From the NCBI RefSeq assembly GCF_007995065.1, contig NZ_VOQR01000001.1, forward strand, positions 995,001 through 1,059,000: DNA of 64,000 bases, written 5' to 3'. Origin of the DNA: Sphingomonas ginsenosidivorax. GTDB taxonomy: Bacteria; Pseudomonadota; Alphaproteobacteria; Sphingomonadales; Sphingomonadaceae. Below, in pieces: positions 36,074 through 46,160 of the stretch. The notes below the pieces were generated by a model. It did not search any database and was not told where the DNA came from. It saw nothing but the letters and a program-made list of their open reading frames with translations. How positions within the stretch are numbered: the first letter of the stretch is position 1; every line of letters starts with the position of its first letter. The translations under genes were made by a program, and so were the position numbers.

Positions 36074-37303
36074 ATGGTGAGCAATACCTACGACGTGGTG
36101 ATCGTCGGCGCAGGTCACGCGGGCGCACAGGCCGCGGCGGCGCTCCGGCAACGCAGGTTCGCGGGCACCATCGCGATCATCGGCGAGGAGCCCGAGCTTC
36201 CCTACGAACGACCGCCATTGTCGAAGGACTATCTGTCGGGCGCCAAGCCGTTCGAGCGCCTGCTGATCCGGCCGGCCGCCTTCTGGCACGACCGCGACGT
36301 CGCGATGCTGACGGGGCGCAAGGTCGTGCGCATCGACCCCGATGCGCACACCGTCACCGCGGAGGACGGCACGACGACGGGCTATGGCACGCTGATCTGG
36401 GCCGCCGGCGGCCACGCCCGGCGGTTGACGTGCTCGGGTCATCACCTTGCCGGCGTCCATTCGGTGCGCAGCCGCGCCGACGTCGACCGGATGATGACCG
36501 AACTGGCGACGACGACGCGGGTGTGCGTGGTCGGCGGCGGCTATATCGGGCTCGAGGCGGCGGCGGTCCTCGCCAAGCTCGGCAAGCAGGTGACGGTGCT
36601 CGAAGCGCAGGACCGCGTCCTCGCGCGCGTGGCCGGTGTCGCGCTGTCGCGCTTCTTCGAAGCCGAGCACCGCGCGCACGGCGTCGACATCCGGCTCGGC
36701 AGCGTCGTCGACTGCATCACCGGGCATGACGGGCGGGCGGCGGGCGTACGGCTCGCGGACGGCGAGGTGATAGCGTGCGAGATGGTGATCGTCGGGATCG
36801 GTATCGTCCCCGCCGTCGAGCCGCTGCTCGCCGCGGGCGCGGAGGGCGGCAACGGCGTCGCGATCGACGCGCATTGCCGTACGTCGATCCCGGACATCTA
36901 TGCGATCGGCGACTGCGCACTCCATCCCAACCCGTTCGCGGACGGCCTGCCGATCCGGCTGGAATCGGTCCAGAACGCCAACGACATGGCCAACGTCGTC
37001 GCGCGCGCGCTCACCGGCGAGGTGCAGGCCTATCACGCCGTGCCATGGTTCTGGTCCGACCAGTACGACCTCAAACTGCAGACGATCGGCCTGTCGGCTG
37101 GACACGACACCGAAGTCCTCCGCGGCGATCCCGCCTCCCGCAGCTTCTCGATCGTCTATCTGAAGGACGGACACGTGGTCGCGCTCGACTGTGTCAACAT
37201 GGTCAAGGACTATGTCGCCGGAAAGCGCCTGGTCGTCGACCGCGTGGCAGCAAACCCCGCCGACCTCGCAGACGTTGGCCAGGCGTTGAAGGAGATACGT
37301 TGA
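36074..37303 (+). CDS. FAD-dependent ferredoxin reductase
   Basis: This 409-residue NAD(P)H-ferredoxin reductase is of the oxygenase-coupled type (ThcD/BphA4-like). The FAD site is VIVGAGHAGAQAAAALRQ, then PYERPPLSKDYLSG, the NAD site VCVVGGGYIGLEAAAVLAKLG (about 155-175), SIPDIYAIGDCA, and WFWSDQYDLKLQ. No CxxC is present, as expected. It is the only such reductase in the window and the natural donor to the Rieske ferredoxin at 3499-3807. GCGGAGCGAAC precedes the ATG. Confidence 0.93.
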   Translation: MVSNTYDVVIVGAGHAGAQAAAALRQRRFAGTIAIIGEEPELPYERPPLSKDYLSGAKPFERLLIRPAAFWHDRDVAMLTGRKVVRIDPDAHTVTAEDGTTTGYGTLIWAAGGHARRLTCSGHHLAGVHSVRSRADVDRMMTELATTTRVCVVGGGYIGLEAAAVLAKLGKQVTVLEAQDRVLARVAGVALSRFFEAEHRAHGVDIRLGSVVDCITGHDGRAAGVRLADGEVIACEMVIVGIGIVPAVEPLLAAGAEGGNGVAIDAHCRTSIPDIYAIGDCALHPNPFADGLPIRLESVQNANDMANVVARALTGEVQAYHAVPWFWSDQYDLKLQTIGLSAGHDTEVLRGDPASRSFSIVYLKDGHVVALDCVNMVKDYVAGKRLVVDRVAANPADLADVGQALKEIR

Positions 37304-37543
37304 GGCTTCAGGTGGACACCGCTCTCTAACATACGGCGGTGGAAGGAACGGAGATCAACTGCTCGCGCTCGATGTCCGCGCAGGCTTGGCGGACCGGTCG
37401 CCGATCCGCACCGACGGTACGTGACCGCAGGCAACGCCTTGGGGCTCAACGGCTACGCGGCAGCGAGATCAGGCAGTCCTACGAGGGGCGGCGCCAGTCG
37501 AACGCGGGGAGTCCTGCCGTTGCGCGGGGCAGGGGTGGTAAGG
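37304..37543. other. intergenic, nothing recognised
   Basis: This 240-bp gap between convergent genes (ferredoxin reductase and chemotaxis receptor) holds no coding frame I would support and no clear hairpin plus T-run. Confidence 0.5.
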
Positions 37544-39370
37544 TCAGGCTGGTACTCGCGCCCGGGAGACCCGGCGATCGGCCGGGCTCCCTTCGGTTCG
37601 GCCGCCACCCCCGCCGTCGCCGCGGCCGCGGCGATCGAACGCGACCTTGACGTCGCGCGTACGGCGATCGAATTTGAACGCGGCGGCCTGCTGGACCATC
37701 GTCTGGATCCGCGCCGACAGCGTGTTGGCGGCAGCGGAGGTTTCCGCGACCATCCCGGCATTCTGCTGCGTCGTCAGGTCCATGTTGTTCACCGCGGCCG
37801 AAATCTCGGACACCGCGAGCGACTGCGCATGGTTGTCGGTGACCATCCCGCTCAGCAGGCCGTGCACGTTGCCCATGTTGTGCGCGATATCCTCGAGCGA
37901 GCGGTCCACCTGCTCGACCGCCGAGACCGCGGTCACGATCTCGACCTGGGTGGTGGTGAGCTGGTCGCGCGCGCTCTTCGCTTCTTCCTCCGCGCGCTGC
38001 GCCAGCGCGGAAACCAGGTCGGCAACGACGGCGAAGCCACGCCCGGCATCCCCCGCCCGCCCGGCCTCGACGGCGGCGTTCATCGCGAGGACGCGCGTCT
38101 GGAAGGCGATCTTGTCGAGGCCCTCGATGACGGCGTCGGTGCCTTTCGCACTCGCCGCGACGCGCGACATCGCCTGCACCGCGTCCACCGCGATCGACCG
38201 GCCGGAGGCGACGGTCGCGAGCGCGCTGTCGGCGCAGGCGACGGTATCCGCCGACGCCTCGGACGCGGACCGCAGGCGGTTGTCGATCTGCAGCAGGGCA
38301 GCGCTGGTCTCCTCGAGACTGGCGGCGTTGCTCTCGATCCGTCGTGCCATGTCTTCGGATGCCGCCGCGATATCGCGGGCGTCGCCCTGAACATCGGTCG
38401 CCGTATCGACGACGGTCTGGATCATCGCGCGCAACGTGTCGACGGCGCTGTTGAGATTGTCGCCGACCGCGCGGTAGGACGGCGGAAACTCGATGTTGGC
38501 CTTCTGGGTCAGGTCGCCGCGGGCCATGGTCTGCAGTACGGTGGCGAGCGCGTCGTTGACCGTGCGGTGTTCGGTCGCCGCTGCCGCATCCGCTTCGGTC
38601 CGCGCCTTCGACGCGCAGCGGAAGCTCTCGACCGCGACGGCGATGCGGCCGAGTTCGTCGGTACGATCGATATAGGGTACCGCGACCGACTCGCCCCGCG
38701 CGAGCTCGGCCGTTGCCGTCGAAAGCGTGACGATCGGGGTGACGACGCGCTGCAGCAGGAGCGCGCAGAAGGTCGCGACTCCCCCGACGATCAGCACGCC
38801 CAGGACCGCGAGCATGATCAGCGCCCAGCGAAGCGTCGCGCCGGCACGGGCGTTGAGATCCGCCTGATGCGCGATCGCGCGCTTGACGAGCGCGTCGATG
38901 GCCTTGCGATGCGCGACATAGGCATTGGACAGGACGGAATAGCTACGCGCCATCGCGGGCAGATCCCCCGCGCGGGCGGCGGGGAGATAGCGTTGCTCGA
39001 CTTCCTGCCAGAACGCGTCCGCCGCCGGCCGGCTGGCGACCAGCGCGGCGAGGTTCGCCGGCGCGATGCCGGCCTTCGCCCAATAGTCGAGCCGGGTGCG
39101 ATAGTCGTCGTGCAGCTTTGCCAGTCGCCTGGACGCCGCCGGCGCGTCGGCCGTGTCCCGGAGGAGCAGCGTCGCCTCGAGATAGGCTTCGATGACATAG
39201 GCGGGCGGCGGCAGAACATCCGCCACGAGATCGGAGGTCTGCTGGGACTGGACCTGGATCGGGCCACCCATGCGGATCACGTTGATCCGCCACGCGGCAA
39301 AGCCCGCCGCGAAGATGATCATGATCAGAAGCGCGGCACCGCCGGCCCGTAGGAACATCCGTATCGTCAT
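37544..39370 (-). CDS. methyl-accepting chemotaxis protein
   Basis: This is a 608-residue receptor. TM1 is near residues 9-27, a four-helix-type periplasmic domain spans about 30-175, TM2 is [23 protein letters not shown], then HAMP segments and the signalling hairpin [24 protein letters not shown] with [11 protein letters not shown]. It transmits ligand binding to CheA/CheW, whose genes are not in the window. The C-terminal tail is Gly/Arg-rich and has no CheR-binding pentapeptide. GGAG lies 6 bp before the ATG at 39370, which I prefer to an upstream start at 39427. Confidence 0.92.
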   Translation of the reverse strand: MTIRMFLRAGGAALLIMIIFAAGFAAWRINVIRMGGPIQVQSQQTSDLVADVLPPPAYVIEAYLEATLLLRDTADAPAASRRLAKLHDDYRTRLDYWAKAGIAPANLAALVASRPAADAFWQEVEQRYLPAARAGDLPAMARSYSVLSNAYVAHRKAIDALVKRAIAHQADLNARAGATLRWALIMLAVLGVLIVGGVATFCALLLQRVVTPIVTLSTATAELARGESVAVPYIDRTDELGRIAVAVESFRCASKARTEADAAAATEHRTVNDALATVLQTMARGDLTQKANIEFPPSYRAVGDNLNSAVDTLRAMIQTVVDTATDVQGDARDIAAASEDMARRIESNAASLEETSAALLQIDNRLRSASEASADTVACADSALATVASGRSIAVDAVQAMSRVAASAKGTDAVIEGLDKIAFQTRVLAMNAAVEAGRAGDAGRGFAVVADLVSALAQRAEEEAKSARDQLTTTQVEIVTAVSAVEQVDRSLEDIAHNMGNVHGLLSGMVTDNHAQSLAVSEISAAVNNMDLTTQQNAGMVAETSAAANTLSARIQTMVQQAAAFKFDRRTRDVKVAFDRRGRGDGGGGGRTEGSPADRRVSRARVPA

Positions 39371-39532
39371 CGCGAACTCCGACTGCGCTACGAAAGGCAG
39401 CATCCGCGATGGCGTGCCTCCCACCACCAGTATAGCGGCGGGGCAGGGCGGGGCGGGTCCGTGCCGCCATTATTTCGCTGATCGTCTATCCTCTGCACTC
39501 GGCAATCGAGGCGTTTGCGCGACGGGGCGTGG

Positions 39533-40018
39533 TCAGCCGGCCGGTCCGGCGACGGCTTTCTCGATCGCGGCGATGTCGATCTTGCGCATCGTCATCATCG
39601 CTTGGAAGGCGCGAGCGGCGATCGCGCTATTGGCACTGGCGATCGCGTCGACCAGCACGCGCGGCGTGATCTGCCAGTTCACGCCCCATCGATCCTTGCA
39701 CCACCCGCATGCGCTCTCGGCGCCGCCATTGTCGACGATCGCGGTCCAATAGCGGTCGGTTTCGGCTTGGTCGTCGGTATAGATCTGGAACGACACGGCC
39801 TCGGTCTGCGGGAATTGCGGGCCGCCGTTGAGACCGAGAAAGGCGATGCCGCATACCGTGAACGCGACGGTGAGCACGTCGCCGCCTCTGCCGGCGGGGA
39901 AATCGGCAGGCGCGCGGTGGACGGCGTCGACGTGGCTGTCAGGGAACGTCGCGGCATAGAAGGTCGCGGCGTCCTCGGCAGTGCCGTCATACCAGATGCA
40001 GGGTGCGATCCCGGTCAT
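39533..40018 (-). CDS. VOC-superfamily protein (PhnB/3-demethylubiquinone methyltransferase-like)
   Basis: This 161-residue PhnB-type VOC protein starts with GIAPCIWYDGTAEDAATFYAATFPDS and carries GGPQFPQTEAVSFQIYTDD and CGWCKDRWGVNWQITP. Members are often mis-annotated as UbiG-like; the real role is usually unknown metal-dependent chemistry. The ATG overlaps the stop of the tandem VOC gene (ATGA), making it the last gene of a GST-VOC-VOC operon. Confidence 0.88.
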   Translation of the reverse strand: MTGIAPCIWYDGTAEDAATFYAATFPDSHVDAVHRAPADFPAGRGGDVLTVAFTVCGIAFLGLNGGPQFPQTEAVSFQIYTDDQAETDRYWTAIVDNGGAESACGWCKDRWGVNWQITPRVLVDAIASANSAIAARAFQAMMTMRKIDIAAIEKAVAGPAG

Positions 40019-40800
40019 GTCACGGCGGTCGTGCGGGGACCGACCAGCCCGATCTGCGCGCCGGATGTGTCGCCGACGTTGGCGGAATAGTCGCCGCCGG
40101 GGATCGGGTCCGGGCCTTGCAGCAGGGTGCCGCCCAGATCGGTCGCGGCGGCGATCGCGGCGTCGATGTCGGGGACGTAGGCGTACCAGTTCCAGCGGGC
40201 GGGGGCGCCGGTCGTCGTGCTCGACATCACCGCGCCGGGGCGTGCCTCGCCGCTGCCGAGGAAGACATAGTCGCCCATCGGCCCCATCGGCATCGCGCCT
40301 TCCCGGGTCCAGCCGAACAGCGCGCCGTAAAAGGCCAGCGCGCCGTCGGGGTCGGGCGTGGCGAGCTCGACCCAGACGCCGTGGCCGTGCTGCGTCCCCT
40401 GGGCGAACGCGGTCGATGGATCCGAACTCTCGCCGGTCATGAGCAGGAATCCGACGCCCTGCGGATCCGCCGCGATCGCGAAGCGGCCGACGCCCGGGAT
40501 GTCCATCGGCGCGACCGGGATCGAACCGCCGAGATCCCGGACCTTCGCCGCGGCGGCATCGACGTCGGGCGTGCCGAAATAGATCGACCAGCCGGACAGC
40601 GACGGGGCGCCGGGCGCCGGGGTCATGATCCCGGCGACCGCCGCGCCGTCGGGCGCGGTGGCGATCAGGTACTCGCCATGCTCGGCCATGCCCGACGGCG
40701 CGATCGTCCAGCCGATCGTCGCGGCGTAGAAGGCCTGCGCCTTGGCGTCGTCGGGCGTGGTGAGCTCGAACCAGGCCGGAATGCCAGCGTCCTTGGTCAT
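40015..40800 (-). CDS. tandem VOC-domain (glyoxalase-like) protein
   Basis: This 261-residue protein has two VOC modules: about 5-125 (GIPAWFELTTPDDAKAQAFYAATIGW ... GRFAIAADPQGVGF) and 135-255 (GHGVWVELATPDPDGALAFYGALFGW ... DTSGAQIGLV). Family members detoxify methylglyoxal-like electrophiles or act as dioxygenase-fold enzymes. It overlaps the GST gene and the PhnB-like gene by 4 bp each, so the three are co-translated. Confidence 0.88.
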   Translation of the reverse strand: MTKDAGIPAWFELTTPDDAKAQAFYAATIGWTIAPSGMAEHGEYLIATAPDGAAVAGIMTPAPGAPSLSGWSIYFGTPDVDAAAAKVRDLGGSIPVAPMDIPGVGRFAIAADPQGVGFLLMTGESSDPSTAFAQGTQHGHGVWVELATPDPDGALAFYGALFGWTREGAMPMGPMGDYVFLGSGEARPGAVMSSTTTGAPARWNWYAYVPDIDAAIAAATDLGGTLLQGPDPIPGGDYSANVGDTSGAQIGLVGPRTTAVT

Positions 40801-41492
40801 GCCCGCTCTCCCTGCCTGGCAAGCCATGCGGCGAATTCGGGCGCGGGCGCGCCGGTGAACCCTGCCATCTGGTCGGCGAGCGCCCTGACGAAGGCGGGGC
40901 GGGCGGTACCGCGCGCGACATAGGCGCGCAGCGTGGGGTGGCCGTCCAGCAGGCCGTCGTCGGCGATGATCCGCAACACCGCGACCATCAGCAGGTCGCC
41001 CGCGGTGAAGACGTCGCCGTCGAGCCAGGTCTGCTCGCCCAATCGCCGGGACAGTTCGCCCAGCCGCTCCTCGATGCGCGCGAGTACCGAGGGCAGGCGC
41101 GGCGCCGACCACGGCTTGCCGCGTTCGAACAGGGTGGCGGTCGCATGGTCCATGATCGGCGGCTCGACCGTGTTGAGCGCGGCGAACATCCATTCGACCG
41201 CGCGCGCGCGTGCCGCGGGATCGGCGGGGAGCAGCATGGTGCCGTGGGTGTTGGCGATGTGGTGGACGATCGCGCCGGATTCGAAGAGCAGTATCTCGCC
41301 CTCTTCGTAGGTCGGAACCTGGCCGAAGGGCTGGCGCCCGCGGTGCGGCGCCTGTTTCTGCTCGCCCTGGCTCAGGTAGATCACGTCATAGGGCTGGCCG
41401 ACCTCTTCGAGCGCCCAGCGGACGCGCAGGTCGCGGACCTGTCCCTTGGCGAAGTCGGGAACCCAGTCGAACGCGGTGATGGTCGGGCGCAT
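40797..41492 (-). CDS. glutathione S-transferase family protein
   Basis: This is a 231-residue GST. The thioredoxin-like N-terminal half has VPTYEEGEILLFESGAIVHHIA (the GSH-binding cis-Pro and ESxAI motif), and the all-helical C-terminal half has LDGDVFTAGDLLMVAVLRI (N-capping TxxD-like box). It conjugates glutathione to electrophilic compounds. It leads the GST-VOC-VOC operon. Confidence 0.9.
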   Translation of the reverse strand: MRPTITAFDWVPDFAKGQVRDLRVRWALEEVGQPYDVIYLSQGEQKQAPHRGRQPFGQVPTYEEGEILLFESGAIVHHIANTHGTMLLPADPAARARAVEWMFAALNTVEPPIMDHATATLFERGKPWSAPRLPSVLARIEERLGELSRRLGEQTWLDGDVFTAGDLLMVAVLRIIADDGLLDGHPTLRAYVARGTARPAFVRALADQMAGFTGAPAPEFAAWLARQGERA

Positions 41493-41563
41493 CTATCCTC
41501 TCCTATCTGCCGTGGACCGCACGCCATGCGGCCGGGCGGCGTGGACACCGATCCTTGCGTCGG

Positions 41564-41998
41564 TCAGGTCTCAGCCTCCTCGGGCTGGCGCATCGCCTCG
41601 GCGGCGGCCGCCATGTCCATGAACATCGGGCCCCAGCCATGGCCGTCGGGATCCTCGAACGCGCGGCTGTACATGAAGCCCAGATCCTCGGCGCCGTGCA
41701 GTTCGCGCCCCCCGGCGGCGACGGCGGCCGCGGTGATCGCGTCCACCTCCGCGCGACTGTCGCGCGAGAGCGCGAACAGCACGCCGCTGCTGGTGTGCGC
41801 GTCGATGATCGTCTTGTCGGTGAAGGTGGCGTAGATGCCATGATCGAGCAGCATCACCGAGATCGTGTCCGACCATTCCATCGCAGCGGCTTGCGCGGTC
41901 GAGAACATCGCGTTCCGGGTAAAGCCGATCGCCTCGTAGAACGCCGCCGCGCGGGCGACGTCGGTGACGGGCAGGTTCACGAAGATCGTCTTGGCCAT
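41564..41998 (-). CDS. VOC-superfamily glyoxalase-like protein
   Basis: This 144-residue single VOC domain starts MAKTIFVNLPVTDVARAAAFYEAIGF and ends with YSRAFEDPDGHGWGPMFMD, the pattern of lactoylglutathione-lyase-like proteins. The ATG at 41998 is chosen because the MAKTIFVNLPV start is typical. It is divergent from the HxlR regulator across 65 bp and 71 bp downstream of no gene on its own strand, so it is probably controlled by that regulator. Confidence 0.88.
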   Translation of the reverse strand: MAKTIFVNLPVTDVARAAAFYEAIGFTRNAMFSTAQAAAMEWSDTISVMLLDHGIYATFTDKTIIDAHTSSGVLFALSRDSRAEVDAITAAAVAAGGRELHGAEDLGFMYSRAFEDPDGHGWGPMFMDMAAAAEAMRQPEEAET

Positions 41999-42063
41999 GT
42001 CGAACCAATCCTTGGCGACTCGCTGTTTGCGCAGACTGCCGCTGCCGGTTATGAAAAACAACC

Positions 42064-42741
42064 ATGAAGTTAGAAAATGTGACCGGCGACGGGGCGGGGC
42101 CGGCGAAACGCTGGTATGACGATGCCTGCGGCACCGCGCATGCGCTGGAACTGGTCGGTGAGCGGTGGTCGTTGTTGATCGTCCGCGAACTGATGTTCGG
42201 TCCGCGCCGGTTCGGCGAACTGCGGGCCGCGCTGCCGGGGATCAGCGCCAACACCTTGACGCAGCGACTCGACGGGCTCGCCGCGGCAGGCATTGCGCGT
42301 CGCGAGAAACTGCCACCGCCCGCCAGCGTGCAGGTCTATGGCCTGACGCCGTGGGGCTATGAGGCGGAGGACGCCATCCAGGCGCTGGGGCGCTGGGCCG
42401 CGCGTTCGCCGGGGCACGACCCGACTCTGCCGATCTCGCCGGCCTCGTTGATGCTGTCGTTCCGCACGATGTTCCGGGGCAGCGACGGGTGGCGCGCGGC
42501 GATCGGCTTTCGCTTCGACCACGAAGCCTTCGTGGTCCGCGTCGGCGGGACGCTCGACGTGACGCGCGAGGATCCGGCGGCCGCCGATGTCGTGCTGGCG
42601 GCGGATCCGCCGATGATCGCCGCACTCGTCTATGGCAAGGTGCCGCTCGACCAGTTGCCGATCGCGGTAACCGGCAGCACCGACGCTGCGTGCCGCTTCG
42701 TCGATCTGTTCGCTCTGCCGCCCAAGGCTCCGAGGGCGTAG
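42064..42741 (+). CDS. HxlR-family regulator with C-terminal SCP2-like domain
   Basis: This is a 225-residue protein. The HxlR winged helix covers about 18-110 (ALELVGERWSLLIVRELMFGPRRFGEL, NTLTQRLDGLAAAGI), and a C-terminal domain of some 95 residues (FRFDHEAFVVRV, ALVYGKVPLDQL) resembles the SCP2 sterol-carrier fold. HxlR proteins sense electrophiles or quinones. Its position, divergent from a VOC gene, suggests control of the detoxification genes. Confidence 0.88.
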   Translation: MKLENVTGDGAGPAKRWYDDACGTAHALELVGERWSLLIVRELMFGPRRFGELRAALPGISANTLTQRLDGLAAAGIARREKLPPPASVQVYGLTPWGYEAEDAIQALGRWAARSPGHDPTLPISPASLMLSFRTMFRGSDGWRAAIGFRFDHEAFVVRVGGTLDVTREDPAAADVVLAADPPMIAALVYGKVPLDQLPIAVTGSTDAACRFVDLFALPPKAPRA

Positions 42742-42888
42742 GCGCCGACGGTGCTTCCTTTCTGACGAGCCCGGATCGGCGCACCGACCCATGTCGAAAG
42801 CGCCGGGCGATCGGAACCTCGTCTCCGGCCGGGGGTTTGCCGGGATAGATGAGGTCCGGCACGCGCTGCGGGACGAAGGGAGTCAGCC

Positions 42889-43344
42889 ATGACGATGAGA
42901 GGTTTTGCGGTCGTGTCGGCGGTGGTGATCGCCGCGACGCCAGGGATCGCACAGTCGGGGAACGGCGCCGCTGCGTTTGCGGGGCACTGGCGGGTCGCGG
43001 GTGTCGCGGTGTCCGATACCGGCGTGCAGGCGCTTGCCGACAACGACCCCAGCCTGATGGGCAAGCGGTTGACCTTTTCGCAGGCAAGACTTGCCTGGGA
43101 CCAGCCGCCCGCGACCCGCGATGCCTGTGTGAGCCCGAGCTTCCGGCGGCTCGCAACACCGGCACCGGCCGGTTTGCGCCCGCAGCTTCGCAAGCTCGGT
43201 CTTCCCCGGCCGACGGCGTTCGCGATCCGCTGCAGATCCGGCAGCTGGGGGCCGGGCGACCGCCCCGTCGTGTACCGTGGAGCCGGCGGCGTGTTGGCCA
43301 TGCCCTGGTATGACGGTGGCGTGCTCAAGCTGGTGCGAAAGTAG
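42889..43344 (+). CDS. secreted protein of unknown function
   Basis: This 151-residue protein has a signal peptide (RGFAVVSAVVIAATPGIAQ, cleavage after AQ near residue 22). The mature part has two Cys (ACVSPSF and IRCRS) and FAGHWRVAGVAVSD at the start, as in small periplasmic lipocalin-like or DUF-type proteins. GAAGGGAG precedes the ATG. No family is named. Confidence 0.7.
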   Translation: MTMRGFAVVSAVVIAATPGIAQSGNGAAAFAGHWRVAGVAVSDTGVQALADNDPSLMGKRLTFSQARLAWDQPPATRDACVSPSFRRLATPAPAGLRPQLRKLGLPRPTAFAIRCRSGSWGPGDRPVVYRGAGGVLAMPWYDGGVLKLVRK

Positions 43345-43405
43345 GCGGACCGGTCTCGACGACGGCGCGTCGTGGCGCCGTCCTGAGGCTCGTCGATGCC
43401 GGACC

Positions 43406-44299
43406 TTAGTCGCGGTGCCGAAGCGCATCCAGGAGCAGGCTGAACGCCGGGGACGGCTGGCGACGGCTCGGGTAATAGAGATAATGGCCGTCAAAGGGTT
43501 CGCACCAATCGTCCAGGACGCGCACGAGGCGTCCGTCCGCGATCTGGGCGGCGGCGTGGTCCTCGATCACGAAGGCGATCCCGCGGCCGGCGATCGCTGC
43601 CTCGAGCGTGAGATCGGGGTCGTTCATGACGAGTTGGCCGTCGACCTTCACCTTCAGTTCCCGACCCGCCTTTTCGAACTCCCAGGCATACAGACTTCCC
43701 GAGCTCACGAAGCGCAGGTTGATGCATTGGTGCTGCGCCAGGTCGGCGGGGGTTTCCGGCTTGCCGTGCGCTGCGAAATACGTCGGCGAGGCGACCGCCG
43801 CCATGCGGAGCTTCGGCCCGATCCGTACCGCGATCATGTCCTTTTCCAGCCGCTCGCCGAGGCGCACGCCCGCATCGAAGCGCTCGGCGACGATGTCGGT
43901 GAGCCCGCTGTCGACGCTCAGTTCGACCACGATGTCGGGATTGTCCGCGGTGAGCCGCTCGACGACCGGCCACAGGATCGTCCGCGCCGCATGCTTCGAT
44001 GTCGTGATCCGGATCGTACCGGCGGGGCGCTCTCGCAGCGCGGTCAGCGAGGAAAGCGTGTCGTCGATGTCGTCGAGCGCCGGGCGAAGCGTATCGAGCA
44101 GCCGCTCCCCCGCGATCGTCGGGGATACGCTGCGCGTCGTCCGGGTCAGCAGGCGGAGCCCGAGCTTCGCTTCGAGGCGACGCATCGAATGGCTCAGCGC
44201 GGACTGCGACACGCCCAACCGGGCGGCGGCGCGGGTGAAGCTCTTTTCCTCCGCCACCGCGAGGAACATCGCCAGGCTGCCGAGATCCTCACGTCCCAT
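43406..44299 (-). CDS. LysR-family regulator
   Basis: This 297-residue LTTR has the helix-turn-helix FLAVAEEKSFTRAAARLGVSQSALSHSMRRLEAKLG at about 12-46 and a normal-length effector domain. It is divergent from the aldo/keto reductase gene, with a candidate binding site between them, so it probably activates that gene. Confidence 0.93.
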   Translation of the reverse strand: MGREDLGSLAMFLAVAEEKSFTRAAARLGVSQSALSHSMRRLEAKLGLRLLTRTTRSVSPTIAGERLLDTLRPALDDIDDTLSSLTALRERPAGTIRITTSKHAARTILWPVVERLTADNPDIVVELSVDSGLTDIVAERFDAGVRLGERLEKDMIAVRIGPKLRMAAVASPTYFAAHGKPETPADLAQHQCINLRFVSSGSLYAWEFEKAGRELKVKVDGQLVMNDPDLTLEAAIAGRGIAFVIEDHAAAQIADGRLVRVLDDWCEPFDGHYLYYPSRRQPSPAFSLLLDALRHRD

Positions 44300-44325
44300 G
44301 ATATCGATCGGTCCGCGAAAGTTTC

Positions 44326-44340
44326 ATGACACGAGCTCAT
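44326..44340. promoter_or_regulatory. candidate LysR-type binding site
   Basis: The dyad ATGA-N7-TCAT contains the T-N11-A core of LysR sites. It lies 27 bp from the LysR start and about 110 bp before the aldo/keto reductase start. Confidence 0.4.
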
Positions 44341-44366
44341 AGGCCCATCCCGCTGGCACTGTCTAA

Positions 44367-45431
<1,065 letters not shown>

Positions 45432-45445
45432 GGAGCAACGCAATC

Positions 45446-45865
45446 ATGGTTCAATCTTCCGACACCATCCAGGTAACGCCCGCGGGACAGTCGCCCGCGG
45501 CGGGGCCCGCGAACTACTTCACAGGCTCGGTTTCCGTGGCCTCGGCGTTCAAGGGGACGGGCGGGGCGCGGCTCGGCGGGGCCACGGTCACGTTCCAGCC
45601 CGGCGCGCGCACCAACTGGCATACCCATCCGGTCGGCCAGTTGCTGATCGTTACCGCGGGGCAGGGCTGGGTCCAGGCAGAGGGTGAGGCGGTTCAGGCG
45701 ATGGCAACCGGCGACACGGTGTGGATCGCACCGGGCGTCAAGCACTGGCACGGCGCGACAGGGACCAGCGGGATGACGCACGCCGCCATCGCCGAGGCCG
45801 AGGACGGCGCCAGCGTCGACTGGCTGGAGCCCGTCACCGACGACCAGTACGCCGGCCCCGCGTAA
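45446..45865 (+). CDS. cupin-domain protein
   Basis: This 139-residue single cupin has metal-ligand motif NWHTHPVGQLLIVTAGQGWVQAEGE and second motif WIAPGVKHWHGAT. Proteins of this kind next to aldo/keto reductases are usually unassigned enzymes or sensors. AAGGAG (45430-45435) precedes the ATG by 10 bp. It is co-transcribed with the reductase. Confidence 0.87.
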   Translation: MVQSSDTIQVTPAGQSPAAGPANYFTGSVSVASAFKGTGGARLGGATVTFQPGARTNWHTHPVGQLLIVTAGQGWVQAEGEAVQAMATGDTVWIAPGVKHWHGATGTSGMTHAAIAEAEDGASVDWLEPVTDDQYAGPA

Positions 45866-45974
45866 TCAGCACGGGCCGGGATCAGGCACGGCAGCCGTCC
45901 GCGCTCTGCTCCGGATCCGCATCCGCTGGACTATGACCGCCCGTGCCTGCCGTGACTTGGCACGGTTTCGTACA

Positions 45975-45999
45975 GAAACGTTGCTCGCTCCTGCTTGTT
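45975..45999 (+). promoter_or_regulatory. possible EcfG-type general-stress promoter
   Basis: GAAAC, 17 bp, then GTT is one base away from the alphaproteobacterial EcfG sigma-factor consensus (GGAAC-N16/17-GTT). It sits 26 bp before a short open frame and about 160 bp before the catalase-like gene, whose neighbours look like stress genes. Confidence 0.35.
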
Positions 46000-46025
46000 G
46001 ATGACCCGACAGGCAGGAGCATTGC

Positions 46026-46103
46026 ATGATCGCCAACACCAGACATCCGACACCGCGGGCGAGGCTCGCGTCCGACGCGACCGAGGCGCGGGCGGACCGC
46101 TAG
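46026..46103 (+). CDS. 25-codon open frame upstream of the catalase-like gene
   Basis: An AGGAG (46015-46019) stands 6 bp before an ATG, and the frame runs MIANTRHPTPRARLASD to a TAG after 25 codons. It is Arg/Ala-rich and has no family. It could be a leader peptide or noise; the ribosome site is the only positive evidence. Confidence 0.25.
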   Translation: MIANTRHPTPRARLASDATEARADR

Positions 46104-46160
46104 CCGATCGGCAAAGTCCCGAACACCCTATCCAGCACACGAACAGAGGGAGAGGCGGTC

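Noticed and set aside
45957..45983. TGGCACG followed later by TTGC as a sigma54 promoter
   Set aside because: The spacing between the two elements is 16 bases, whereas sigma54 promoters need about 4.
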